DNA of 40,953 nt from Candidatus Dojkabacteria bacterium (GTDB lineage: Bacteria; Patescibacteriota; Dojkabacteria; J137): assembly GCA_030950485.1 (NCBI GenBank), contig JAUZRK010000004.1, positions 1 to 40,953 of the forward strand, written 5' to 3'. The notes under the pieces were generated by a model. That model was given only the letters and a program-made list of their open reading frames with translations, did no database searches and was not told the DNA's origin. Position numbers and translations under genes: made by a program. Shown piece after piece: positions 33,026-40,953 of this stretch; position 1 is the stretch's first letter; every line of letters begins with the position of its first letter.

Positions 33026-33547
33026 ATGGGAAATTTAACTCTAAGAATTAATACACTATCTGAGCTACTAGGAATTATTCAAAGAATTCATATTGAAAGC
33101 TATGAGCTTGCATTTGAAACATATGACAGAATCTTTGATAATTCAGGAAATATAGGAGTCTTTACTCACTTCGATGATGAGTATAAATACCTTAAAAATG
33201 CTGAAAGGATGGTAAGTAAAGTTAGTGATGATCCTAGTATAAAGTATTTTGAGTTAATAGATCCAATCAATATGCCTTCTATTAAAAACTTCCCAGAAGT
33301 TAGTTATACTCATTTATATTTAAGAAAACCAGATTCTAGTGAATATGGTAATCACTACGGGCATATAGACTTTAATGTTAATGTAACTGAGTTAAAAGAG
33401 ATGCTTAAAGGAATTAAAAAGAATACTAATCAATCAATATATAAGTATGGTGAATTAGAAATGATTGAGTTAAGAAATGAAAAATATAACTCTCTTGCAT
33501 ATATAAATACTCCGGAAATAGCAAAATCTATAAGAAAGAGATTATAG
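33026..33547 (+). CDS. Hypothetical protein
   Basis: A 173-residue soluble protein, not recognised, from ATG 33026 (MGNLTLRINTLSELLGIIQR). Visible features are a helical N terminus, an acidic aromatic middle (THFDDEYKYLKNAERMVSKV), and a His/Tyr-rich segment VSYTHLYLRKPDSSEYGNHYGHIDFN, of which HLYLRKPDSSEYGNHYGHID could place several His for metal or substrate. The C terminus is helical and basic (NTPEIAKSIRKRL). No signal peptide. The gene lies 53 bp downstream of the helicase gene and could share its transcript. It does not look like a shadow frame. Confidence 0.65.
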   Translation: MGNLTLRINTLSELLGIIQRIHIESYELAFETYDRIFDNSGNIGVFTHFDDEYKYLKNAERMVSKVSDDPSIKYFELIDPINMPSIKNFPEVSYTHLYLRKPDSSEYGNHYGHIDFNVNVTELKEMLKGIKKNTNQSIYKYGELEMIELRNEKYNSLAYINTPEIAKSIRKRL

Positions 33548-33601
33548 AATTCTTTTTGCTAATCATCTATAATACTTTTGATTAAATCTTAAATCACATA
33601 G

Positions 33602-34135
33602 ATGAACGAAAATAACAATACCCTTAAACTAATTATTATATTTATAATTATTGTAGTAGTTAGCACTGGTACATTCTTTCTTTTTACATCTGATGAAGAA
33701 AAAAAAGATGAAGATGTAAATACTTCAACAGCAGATCAAATAGATGAATTAAATGACAATACTACTATATCAGAAATTATAAGCCAGCCGGAAATTGCTG
33801 TTCCAGAAGACAATACTTTAGGTGAAACTCCCACTACAAAATATAAAGATGGAACATACACTTCTACAGGTAAATATAACTCTCCAGCGGGATCTGAGTC
33901 TATAACTGTAACTTTGAGTTTAGAAAATGATAAAATCGAGTCACTAAATGTAAAAAGTAATACAAAACATTCTAAGTCTAAAATATACGAGGGCTTGTTT
34001 ATTGATGGTATTAATTATGTAGTTGTAGGAAAAAATATCGATGAGGCAGATGTATCAAAAGTTAATGGATCTTCGTTAACTTCAGGAGGATTCAATCAAG
34101 CTATTAATCAAATTATAAATGAAGATATTATATAA
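33602..34135 (+). CDS. Membrane-anchored FMN-binding-domain protein
   Basis: A 177-residue protein with an N-terminal anchor (LKLIIIFIIIVVVSTGTFFLF, about 8-28), an acidic linker, and an FMN-binding domain (PF04205 type) from about 80. YKDGTYTSTGKY opens the domain, ITVTLSLENDKIESLNV follows, and the end reads KVNGSSLTSGGFNQAINQII. In this family the SGAT-like site is where ApbE attaches FMN to a Thr or Ser; here it is NGSS, with Ser as the only candidate. The domain should face outside the membrane. It overlaps the next gene, also FMN-binding, by 17 bp. Together with apbE and the flavocytochrome nearby it forms a putative electron-export set. Confidence 0.85.
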   Translation: MNENNNTLKLIIIFIIIVVVSTGTFFLFTSDEEKKDEDVNTSTADQIDELNDNTTISEIISQPEIAVPEDNTLGETPTTKYKDGTYTSTGKYNSPAGSESITVTLSLENDKIESLNVKSNTKHSKSKIYEGLFIDGINYVVVGKNIDEADVSKVNGSSLTSGGFNQAINQIINEDII

Positions 34136-34589
34136 GGGTCAAGGTGTATCTGAAACTAATGGTTTATTGCAAGTAATAGCTATTTCTATTTTACTAATTG
34201 CTATAGGGCTGCTTACACTTTTTATAGACCTAAATAATTCAGATAATCAAGAAATACTGATAACTTCATCAGATAAAGATATTATAAACAGAAAATACAA
34301 AGATGGTGAATATACATATACAGCGGAATATGGAGCAACTGATGTTATAGAATCATTTACAATAACACTTTCACTATCAGACGGTTTTATAAATGAGTTC
34401 GAGTTTATAGATCAAGCAAACTTGGGTAAATCTAAGAAATATAATTCTGAATTTAAAACAGCAATAAGTGAGAAAATACTAGGGAAGAAGATTAATAGCA
34501 TTGAAATAGAGAAAATTGCAGGTGCTTCTCTAACTACAAATGCATTCAATTCAGCAATAAATGAAATAAGACTAGAAGCTGCAATTTAG
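34119..34589 (+). CDS. Second membrane-anchored FMN-binding-domain protein
   Basis: A 156-residue protein; ATG 34119 lies inside the end of the upstream gene (17-bp overlap), which indicates coupling. The N terminus MKILYKGQGVSETN precedes one membrane helix (GLLQVIAISILLIAIGLLTLFI, about 15-36). The FMN-binding domain starts YKDGEYTYTAEYG, has FTITLSLSDGFINEF, and ends KIAGASLTTNAFNSAINEIR. The flavinylation-type site is AGAS, with Ser in the acceptor place. It is a divergent duplicate of the upstream protein. In flavin-based electron-transfer systems such domains pass electrons along the cell surface. Confidence 0.85.
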   Translation: MKILYKGQGVSETNGLLQVIAISILLIAIGLLTLFIDLNNSDNQEILITSSDKDIINRKYKDGEYTYTAEYGATDVIESFTITLSLSDGFINEFEFIDQANLGKSKKYNSEFKTAISEKILGKKINSIEIEKIAGASLTTNAFNSAINEIRLEAAI

Positions 34590-34598
34590 AGATAATTA

Positions 34599-35419
34599 TT
34601 ACATCTCTTTTAGAGGATTTTTTGAAACATTATCAGATTCAGCAATTTGATCTTTTGTAATATATACGTTAGTTACTCTTATTCTCTCTAAAGAAACTCC
34701 TTTTCCTACCAGAACTTTAATTAATGTTTCAGAAAAATTCTTCTCATAAAATCTATTTACATCTCTAAGCATTCTTCTAGGACTACCTTCAATACTATCA
34801 GCAGATATTATAATTTCAATTGGATCATCAGAATCAAGTTCTATACTATTAATAATATTTGATATTAAGAGCTCAAATTGTGCTGGGTCTCTAAATATAG
34901 TATCAGGACCTCTTTGGTTACCTATTCCAAAGCCAGTATGAGTTTTAGAGCTAATACCTGTGTTCTTAATCATTTCTTCTTGAATAAATTCGTGCAATTC
35001 AGTTCCATTTTTAAACCTCGAAGCAAGTCTAGCTCCAATTCTTCTTATTGGGTTTGTTATCTCCTCAAAAATTGGATTAGGAATATCTGTAAGTAGACCT
35101 ATAGCCTTTACCCTTGTTTCAGCATATAAATCAGCTAAAAGCTTTCTAGTACCCTCAAACATTCGAGGGCGCACAATACCACCACTAGCTAAAGCAGCAA
35201 AGCTCCAACCGCTCATGTCTACTATCAAAGTATTTTCAAGGTCAGATAAAAAATTATATTTGTAGAACTTTCTACAACATTTTCTTCTGACTCCCGTTCT
35301 TGAATTCTTAACTCAATTATTGGAACTATCATAGAAACATCATCTACATCACATCTGTAGATAAAATCTCCAAATGTTTCAGATCTTTCTGCTTCCTTTT
35401 CAATTACTAGTTCTGACAT
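34599..35419 (-). pseudogene. Hypothetical protein, frameshifted at a T6 run
   Basis: ATG 35419 (MSELVIEKEAERSETFGDFI) opens a frame that ends at TGA 35225 after reading past VESSTNIIF. Adding one T to the T6 run (A6 on plus, 35248-35253) gives ...STNIIFLSDLENTLIVDMSGWSF (in parts STNIIFLSDLENT and LIVDMSGWSF), and the frame then continues to 34599, about 273 residues in total. The family is not recognised. It is soluble, with GFGIGNQRGPDTIFRDPAQFE as a distinctive central segment and LIKVLVGKGVSLERIRVTNV near the C terminus. It lies between the FMN-binding genes and apbE but on the opposite strand, so it is probably not part of that module. Confidence 0.65.
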
Positions 35420-35487
35420 TTTAAAAAACTTAGATAGTATAAATAAATGAGTGTTACAGTTATAATATAAAACCATAAATAAGTAAA

Positions 35488-36393
35488 ATGAATAATATTA
35501 TAGAAATCGAGGTACTTGGTGGGAAATGGTGGATTACTATTTTTAATGAAATTGATAAGGAGGCAGAAAATCAAATCGCTAACAAAATCAAAAACTTACT
35601 TAAGACTTTTGAAAATAACTATTCAAGATTTTTAAATGATTCATACATTTCTCAATTAAATAGAGATAAAGTACTAACAAAATTTCCCGAGGAGTTATTT
35701 GAGCTATTTCAACTTTCAAAAAGCTTTTTTTTAAAATCAAACGGAAATTTTAATATAGCTACTGGACATATCTTAGAAGCGCTTGGCTATAACAGTAAAT
35801 ATAATTTCTATAAGAGGTATTCCGATTCATCGTCAAAAGAATTTGATGAATCAATTTTAGAACTAACAAAAGATAAAATTAGAATAGATGAAGAAGTTAG
35901 AGTTGATTTAGGTGGTATAGGTAAAGGATATATTGCAGATAAAGTTGTAACTCTAATAAAAGATATTGGATATCAGAATTTCATAGTTAATGCTGGAGGT
36001 GATATCTATGTAACTTCAGACATAGGAATGGATGTAACTTTTCCATTAGAAAATCCATTTAATATTAAGGAGAAAATTGGCGAAATAAAAGCCTCAAATT
36101 TAGGTTTAGCAGCCTCCTCTCCATCAAGAAGATTGTGGAGAACTAAAAATACAGATGAAGTCTTCCATCATTTAATAGATACTAAAACAGATTTAAGTAA
36201 GAAAGGTATAGCAGCTGTGTTTACTACTGCAGAAAACACTTTAATTGCTGATGCTGCTGCAACATCACTATTCGTGTGTAATGATGAAGAGAGATCAGAG
36301 ATAGCAGATAGTTTTAATGTTGAATACCTTATTATATATTCTGACAAATCATATTTCAAATCAAAAGGATATTTAGGCAGTTTATTTAACTAA
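35488..36393 (+). CDS. apbE: FAD:protein FMN transferase
   Basis: A 301-residue ApbE. The enzyme splits FAD and attaches FMN covalently to Ser/Thr of target proteins. RVDLGGIGKGYIADKVV (about 133-149), FIVNAGGDIYV, LGLAASSPSRRLW, HHLIDTKT and AAVFTTAENTLIADAAATSLF (parts AAVFTTAENTL and IADAAATSLF) match the family in order, including the Mg-binding Asp/Thr near the end. There is no signal peptide or lipobox: it begins MNNIIEIEVLGGKWWITIF. Usual ApbE proteins are exported lipoproteins, so this one either works in the cytoplasm or leaves by another route. Its probable substrates are the two FMN-binding proteins encoded 0.9 kb upstream. Confidence 0.93.
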   Translation: MNNIIEIEVLGGKWWITIFNEIDKEAENQIANKIKNLLKTFENNYSRFLNDSYISQLNRDKVLTKFPEELFELFQLSKSFFLKSNGNFNIATGHILEALGYNSKYNFYKRYSDSSSKEFDESILELTKDKIRIDEEVRVDLGGIGKGYIADKVVTLIKDIGYQNFIVNAGGDIYVTSDIGMDVTFPLENPFNIKEKIGEIKASNLGLAASSPSRRLWRTKNTDEVFHHLIDTKTDLSKKGIAAVFTTAENTLIADAAATSLFVCNDEERSEIADSFNVEYLIIYSDKSYFKSKGYLGSLFN

Positions 36394-36394
36394 A

Positions 36395-37723
36395 CTATAT
36401 ACTAAACCTTTCCATAAATATTTGTTTAGAACTAACACCTGAGTTCTTCAACTCAGCTTCAACAAACTTCATCATAACTGGCGGTCCACAAATATAGAAG
36501 TTGTAAGCTAACAAGTCATTCTTAAGGTAATCCTTCAAAATTTTAGAGCTAATATATCCACTTTTAAACTTAGTTCCAAGACTTTCTAACTCTTCGCTAG
36601 ATTGATTACTTAACACATGAGTTATTCTCTCACCTAAAATTTTATCAAGTTCTTCAGAATATGGAATATCATTAACTGTTTTATTTCCAAAGAAAAGGTG
36701 TTTTTCATCACTACAATGTCTTAAATTATCTAAAAATGGAGTAATACCAATGCCACCTGCAATATAAACATCTTCTTTTCCTTGGATTGAGTCCTCTTGT
36801 GTAAAAACACCATATGCTCCATCTAATAAAACAATCTCACCAACATTTAATTTAAGTAGCTTTCTAGTAAAATCACCTGATGTTTTAATCGCTAAAGATA
36901 GTTTTTTTGTTTGTTTATCCAATCTTGCAACTGTAAAAGGATGCCCCTCGCCAATCTCATCAGATTGGATATAAATATATTGCCCCATCTTAGGTAGAAT
37001 AGGCGTATTGACTGGTTCAAAGACAAACTCTTTAGTATCATGAGTTATCTCTTTAACTTCAACAAGTCTGTATTTTGATCTAAAGAGACCAAAATGAAAC
37101 AGAATTTTAAATATGAATGTAATAGCAAATATTAAAGCAAGTAAGTCCCAATAAAGCATTAATGATTTATCGGCATTTAATAATGAACCTATTTCTGGAG
37201 CATGTATAAATATTAGTGGAAAAATTATGTAAGAAAGAAAATGCATTCTTTTCCATAATCTATAACTTAATTTTTTTCTTAAAAAAATACTTGTTAAAGC
37301 TATAAATGTAAGTGTATAAAATGCAATTCTTCCAATTGCTACATGAGTTTCAAACTCAGTCTGATTTAAGGTCAGTTCATTAGGTAAAAAAAGATACAAT
37401 AAATTTTCTCCATAAGAATAAATTGTAAGCAATGGATGCATCAATATAAATAAATAACCATATTTACCTATTTTTTTATGTAGTGAATTAACCCAGATTA
37501 AATCAGGAATAACTTTATCAATAAATCTATTTCCAAGAATTACAAGCCATAACAATAAAATCCCACCAACTAAACCTATGATGCTCGCAAAAATACCTAT
37601 ATATAAATCATTCGCTAGAGACTTATCTGAAATTGCAGAGTAATCTGGAAAATCAATAAACAGGAAGATTGGCAGAATACTAGCCAATATAATTAGATAA
37701 AGAGTTATTTTATAGAATTTCAT
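36395..37723 (-). CDS. Ferric-reductase-like transmembrane flavocytochrome (FNR-type)
   Basis: A 442-residue protein. Residues 1-210 have about six membrane helices of the ferric reductase/NOX domain, with likely heme-ligand His in SLHKKIGKYGYLFILMHPLL (79-98), WKRMHFLSYIIFPLIFIHAPE and nearby. Residues 215-442 are a cytoplasmic FAD/NAD(P) module: GHPFTVARL binds FAD, YIAGGIGITPFLDNL binds NAD(P)H, and YICGPPVMMKFVE is the terminal motif. It should pass electrons from NAD(P)H through FAD and heme across the membrane. The stop abuts the convergent apbE stop, and the flavinylated partners lie beyond it. Natural acceptors (Fe(III), oxygen or quinone-free surface flavins) are not known from sequence. 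Confidence 0.9.
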   Translation of the reverse strand: MKFYKITLYLIILASILPIFLFIDFPDYSAISDKSLANDLYIGIFASIIGLVGGILLLWLVILGNRFIDKVIPDLIWVNSLHKKIGKYGYLFILMHPLLTIYSYGENLLYLFLPNELTLNQTEFETHVAIGRIAFYTLTFIALTSIFLRKKLSYRLWKRMHFLSYIIFPLIFIHAPEIGSLLNADKSLMLYWDLLALIFAITFIFKILFHFGLFRSKYRLVEVKEITHDTKEFVFEPVNTPILPKMGQYIYIQSDEIGEGHPFTVARLDKQTKKLSLAIKTSGDFTRKLLKLNVGEIVLLDGAYGVFTQEDSIQGKEDVYIAGGIGITPFLDNLRHCSDEKHLFFGNKTVNDIPYSEELDKILGERITHVLSNQSSEELESLGTKFKSGYISSKILKDYLKNDLLAYNFYICGPPVMMKFVEAELKNSGVSSKQIFMERFSI

Positions 37724-37746
37724 ATATTTTTTTAATCTTTCTTATT

Positions 37747-39531
37747 TTAGGCCATTTCGTACTCACTTAAAACCTTCTTTTGTTTTTCAAACTCTCCTGA
37801 CTGAATGTCGTGAAGTTTCTTATAAACTCCATTTAGTTGCAGCAACTCTTTATGAGTTCCGCTTTCTTTAAGTCCTCCTTTCTCTAATACAAAAATTTTA
37901 TCTGCTTTACTTATAGTAGATAATCTATGCGCTACAGAAATAACGGTTCTATTCTTTGTAAATTTTTCTATGGCCTCTTGAACTAAGACTTTACTTTCTG
38001 AATCTAGTGCGTTTGTAGCTTCATCCAATAACAAGATCTTAGGATCCTTTAGTAAAGTTCTAGCTATTGAGATTCTTTGTTTCTGACCACCAGATAATTT
38101 AACGCCTCTTTCACCAATTTCAGTTTTTACTCCTTTTTTTAATTTACTGACAAACTCCCATGCATTTGCTTTTTCTAAAGCCTCAACTATTTCATCTTTA
38201 GTTGCATTTATTTTTCCATATTTTAGATTTTCTTCAATACTACCAGAGAAGACGTAGCTTTCTTGAAAGACAAACCCAATATGCTTCCTTAAGTCTGCTT
38301 GTGATAAATCTCTTAAGCTAACACCTCCTAGTGTAATATCTCCCGAGGTAGGATCGAAGAATCTACAAAGTAAATTTAATATTGTACTTTTTCCCGAGCC
38401 AGACTTACCAACTAGAGCGGAGAATTTACCTTCTTCAAATTCAATATTCAGATTATTTAAAACATCCTCATCTCCTCCATCATATTTAAACTTCACGTTT
38501 TGAAATTTAAATCCTAAATTCTGAATACTTTTCACCTTGCTTTCTTCCGGATCATTCACCTTTACCGCTGAGTTTAATATTTTCATAAACTTTGCAGACC
38601 TTTCCTTTAAATCTTGAACCTGCCAAATAAACCAATTAATTGTCCAGAATGGGCTTTGGGCCTTGTCTATCAAGAAATATAATAGGATAAATGTTGCGAA
38701 TCCAAATTCTCCGCTTAAGGCTAAATATACAGTGTAAAACTTTATTAAAAGTATTAGAAAGTTTTACAAATATTAATTCAGCTACTTGAGCATAGTCCCA
38801 AAGTCGCTCTCTCTTATGAATTATTTTTACTAACTTGCTGTTAATTTACTCTATATTATTAATTTCTCTTTTCTCATTTAAAAATAACTTTGTAAGCTTT
38901 ACCTGTGGTACAACTTCCCAAACTCTTGTAAATTCTTTATCTGAAATTTTATCTTTCTTTTTAGCTAAAGGTACATCTTTTTTAAACCTTATATAATGAA
39001 TTGAAAATAAATTCCTGTAACTAATATCATTGCTAGTGAAACTTGCCAAGAGATAGTTGCCATTATAATTAATGCTCCTAAAGCTGCTAGAGCATTTCGT
39101 AGGAATTGAGAAGCAGCATCAGTAAAAATCTGCGATGCTCTACTACTAGCACGATTAATTTGATTTAGTTTATTGACTGAGCTTTCTTTACCTAAATATT
39201 CAATATCATGATTAACTAATTTTAGAAATCCAATTTTAAATGTTTCATTCCATACATTCTCTCTAATAACATCTGCAACAGTATGCGAAATCCTATTAAA
39301 TATATCTATTATTACGGTTCCTAAGAATATTAGAATGTAAAAAGGTATTACTTCATTTAAATTAACCTCGCCACCTTTAATCGCTTTTTCTATTAGATCA
39401 TTTATCTCTCTATCTAATAGCGGAAATGCCTGTGTTATTAGACCTTCGGCTATAATTATCGAAAATATAAAGATGATAAATAATTTTCTAAGTCTTTTAA
39501 TTGAAAAGACTAATTTTAGTAAATCTTTCAT
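37747..39531 (-). pseudogene. ABC exporter (fused TMD-ATPase) with three lesions
   Basis: Restored length is about 595 residues, normal for a half-size multidrug/lipid ABC exporter. The membrane part (39531-38990) starts MKDLLKLVFSIKRLRKLF and carries several helices. Lesions: a frameshift at the T4 run (A4 on plus, 39004-39007; one more T gives GIYFSIHYIRFKKD), TAA at 38846-38848 (NNIE*INSKLVK), and a frameshift near 38741-38760, after which YTVYLALSGEFGFATFILLYF resumes. The ATPase is intact: VGKSGSGKST, QESYVFSGSIEENLKYG, LSGGQKQRISIARTLL, LLLDEATNALD, and VAHRLSTI. Multiple lesions make this a probable true pseudogene. It lies 23 bp upstream of the flavocytochrome gene on the same strand. 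Confidence 0.85.
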
Positions 39532-39693
39532 AAATAATGGAGATTAAAAAAATACTGGTTCAATACTTATAACGTATAAGGGTTATAAATCTTTCAATAA
39601 AAATGTAACAAAAAGTGATTTATTCCTAACAATATTTGAAAGTAAATTCAAATAAAGTAATATTTTATTATATTAATTTTTAGTGTAACAAAA

Positions 39694-40167
39694 ATGATAG
39701 AAGTTCTAAATGCAGAAATCAGTGTTATCGGAATAGTTATAGCAGCTATTGCTAATATTTTTCTAGGCATGATTTGGTATGGTCCTCTGTTTGGTAAAGA
39801 ATGGATGAGACTAGTAGGTATAAAAAAGGAAGATACGGAACCAAATCCAAGTAGCTATGCAATTTCAATTGGTTCGGCACTTTTAACTGCTAGCGTAATG
39901 TCTCTTTTTATTTCATACGGTTATATATCTTCTTTACTTGGAGATTTAAATGATGGAGGAATTTTATTTGGAAAATGGGAAGATTATATTGCGGGGATAA
40001 TGGTAGCAATGCTTGCTTGGCTTGGATTTATCGTTACTTCTTCATATAACAAAGTTCTCTGGGAAAGTTCAGATAGAAAGTTATTTATGATTAATGCTTT
40101 TCATCAATTAGCTTCACTAATAATAATGGGAGTAATAGTTGCTGTTAGTATGGATTTAAAAGTTTAA
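39694..40167 (+). CDS. DUF1761 membrane protein
   Basis: A 157-residue protein with four hydrophobic segments. FLGMIWYGPLFGKEWMRLVG (about 23-42) is the family signature of DUF1761, and NAFHQLASLIIMGVIVAVS near the C terminus matches its last helix. The function of DUF1761 proteins is not established. The gene is intact and normal in length. A 10-bp sequence, GTAACAAAAA, is repeated at 39605-39614 and just before the ATG (about 39683). The transcript ends at the hairpin at 40185. Confidence 0.8.
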   Translation: MIEVLNAEISVIGIVIAAIANIFLGMIWYGPLFGKEWMRLVGIKKEDTEPNPSSYAISIGSALLTASVMSLFISYGYISSLLGDLNDGGILFGKWEDYIAGIMVAMLAWLGFIVTSSYNKVLWESSDRKLFMINAFHQLASLIIMGVIVAVSMDLKV

Positions 40168-40184
40168 TTGATTAGTTTTAATAC

Positions 40185-40217
40185 AAAAAAGGGCTCGAGA
40201 AATTCGAGCTCTTTTTT
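40185..40217. terminator. Bidirectional terminator
   Basis: AAAAAAGGGCTCGA and TCGAGC followed by TCTTTTTT pair around a GAAAT loop, with one G-T pair. The A and T ends serve both the DUF1761 gene and the convergent kinase-like gene, whose stop codon overlaps the right arm. Confidence 0.9.
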
Positions 40218-40953
40218 AAGGCTCAAATGTATAAAACTCGGAAAGTATAAGTTTAGAAACATTTGTAATTGATAAATCAAATACAAATCTTGCATCTCTT
40301 TTTCTAGTATGATTTATAAAATCTACAATATCTTGCTGCTTTATCTTGTTTATACCAAGATAAGCATTTCTATCTTTCTCAAAATATTCTACATCTTGTA
40401 GTCTAGGGTTATTATCAGAAAAGTTTGGAATAGCACCATTGTACATAACGGAATAGGCCAAAAGTATGAATGAGTATTGTTGATAATGTGTAATAGAATC
40501 TAAATCCCCATATAGGTTTACTACTGAAATATTTCCTGATTTCAAAACTTTAGGTAGTCTCACTTCTCTAAATAAAGAACTATTCTTCATTCTTCTAGTT
40601 CTTAACCAGTTATTTTGATTACCGAGCTGATTCTTTCCAATTCCAGACAAATGTGGATGAGAAAATAACCCAGCATCAGAGTATGTTAAGAATTTTTTAT
40701 ATTTAAGCTCAGGTGCTAGGTTCTGATATGCTTCCATTTCAACAATTTCAACCATAGCATTATCTCTAACTATTGCTCCACCTAGGTCACCAAAATATAC
40801 ATTTAAATCTTCATCGACATAAAAATTCCAAGGTGTTATATCATTAATAATTATTCTTTGATCAGAAGCAAACTGAACCATCTCACTAAGCTGATTTACG
40901 ATATGAATTCTATTCTCCAATGAAATATTCTCAGCAAGTAAATCATTCAAATT
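40216..40953 (-). CDS. Protein-kinase-like protein, cut by the window edge
   Basis: The C-terminal 245 residues of a larger protein; the frame stays open through 40953, so the start lies outside the window. IIINDITPWNFYVDEDLNVYFGDLGGAIV (in parts IIINDITPWNFYVDED and LNVYFGDLGGAIV) resembles the catalytic loop and DFG segment of eukaryotic-type kinases: Asp and Asn of HRDxxxxN are kept (IND...WN), and DFG is DLG. The His-Arg of HRD is Ile-Asn. The region after it (YSFILLAYSVMYNG) suits the alpha-F helix. A Ser/Thr-kinase-like or lipid-kinase-like role is possible. The ATP-binding lobe cannot be inspected. Confidence 0.6.
   Translation of the reverse strand, partial: NLNDLLAENISLENRIHIVNQLSEMVQFASDQRIIINDITPWNFYVDEDLNVYFGDLGGAIVRDNAMVEIVEMEAYQNLAPELKYKKFLTYSDAGLFSHPHLSGIGKNQLGNQNNWLRTRRMKNSSLFREVRLPKVLKSGNISVVNLYGDLDSITHYQQYSFILLAYSVMYNGAIPNFSDNNPRLQDVEYFEKDRNAYLGINKIKQQDIVDFINHTRKRDARFVFDLSITNVSKLILSEFYTFEP

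Noticed and set aside
2360-38848. Reassignment of UAA/UAG to Gln
   Set aside because: Nearly all intact genes, including ackA and tal, end at expected family lengths with TAA or TAG. Reading these as sense would extend every one of them. Only the five genes listed have in-frame stops.

Overview
The window is a very AT-rich bacterial chromosome segment. The gene set points to a streamlined fermenter of the Candidate Phyla Radiation (Patescibacteria) type. That assignment is an inference and no phylum is claimed. It rests on a two-subunit transketolase next to transaldolase and glucose-6-phosphate isomerase, an acetate kinase, no respiratory complex, many short lineage-specific proteins, and almost no Shine-Dalgarno motifs before start codons. 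TAA is the usual stop and UGA is not read as sense, so the standard code applies.

Layout. 0-7.6 kb: a sugar-nucleotide epimerase-like SDR, then mostly minus-strand accessory genes: a broken NUDIX gene, tRNA-Arg, a Q/N-rich tail-anchored protein, and a coupled set of membrane protein, small membrane protein and PEP-synthase-like protein. 7.8-10.0 kb: a plus-strand nucleotide house-cleaning row (HTH-NUDIX-like regulator, DNPH1-like hydrolase, MazG-like pyrophosphohydrolase, HAD phosphatase). 10.2-19.6 kb: acetate kinase, a DUF1295 membrane protein, an ATPase-winged-helix regulator with direct-repeat operators, a NUDIX hydrolase, Bcp peroxiredoxin, a Fic-fold protein with a degenerate active site, a cupredoxin-like anchor protein, a PspC remnant, a Trm11-like tRNA methyltransferase and a second HTH-NUDIX protein. 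19.7-22.3 kb: umuDC and a REP-associated tyrosine transposase with its palindromes. 22.3-26.7 kb: the sugar-phosphate cluster tal-tktN-tktC-pgi. 26.7-33.5 kb: VanW-family protein, tRNA-Gly, APH-like kinase and a DEAD-box helicase with an N-terminal RGG domain. 33.6-37.7 kb: two membrane-anchored FMN-binding-domain proteins, an ApbE flavin transferase and a ferric-reductase-like flavocytochrome, which together look like a minimal transmembrane electron-export module. 37.7-41 kb: a broken ABC exporter, a DUF1761 protein and a kinase-like protein cut by the window edge.

How it fits together. The sugar-phosphate genes and acetate kinase suggest carbohydrate fermentation. The flavin module could give NAD(P)H an extracytoplasmic electron outlet. 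Four NUDIX-fold proteins, DNPH1, MazG, HAD and UmuDC indicate heavy investment in nucleotide-pool hygiene and damage tolerance.

A striking property is the density of gene-breaking changes: 14 by my reading (9 frameshifts, mostly one base short in A or T runs, and 5 in-frame stops). All lie in accessory genes, while the metabolic genes and the helicase are intact. This may be ongoing gene decay, residual sequencing error, or frameshifts rescued by polymerase slippage. The sequence alone cannot separate these.
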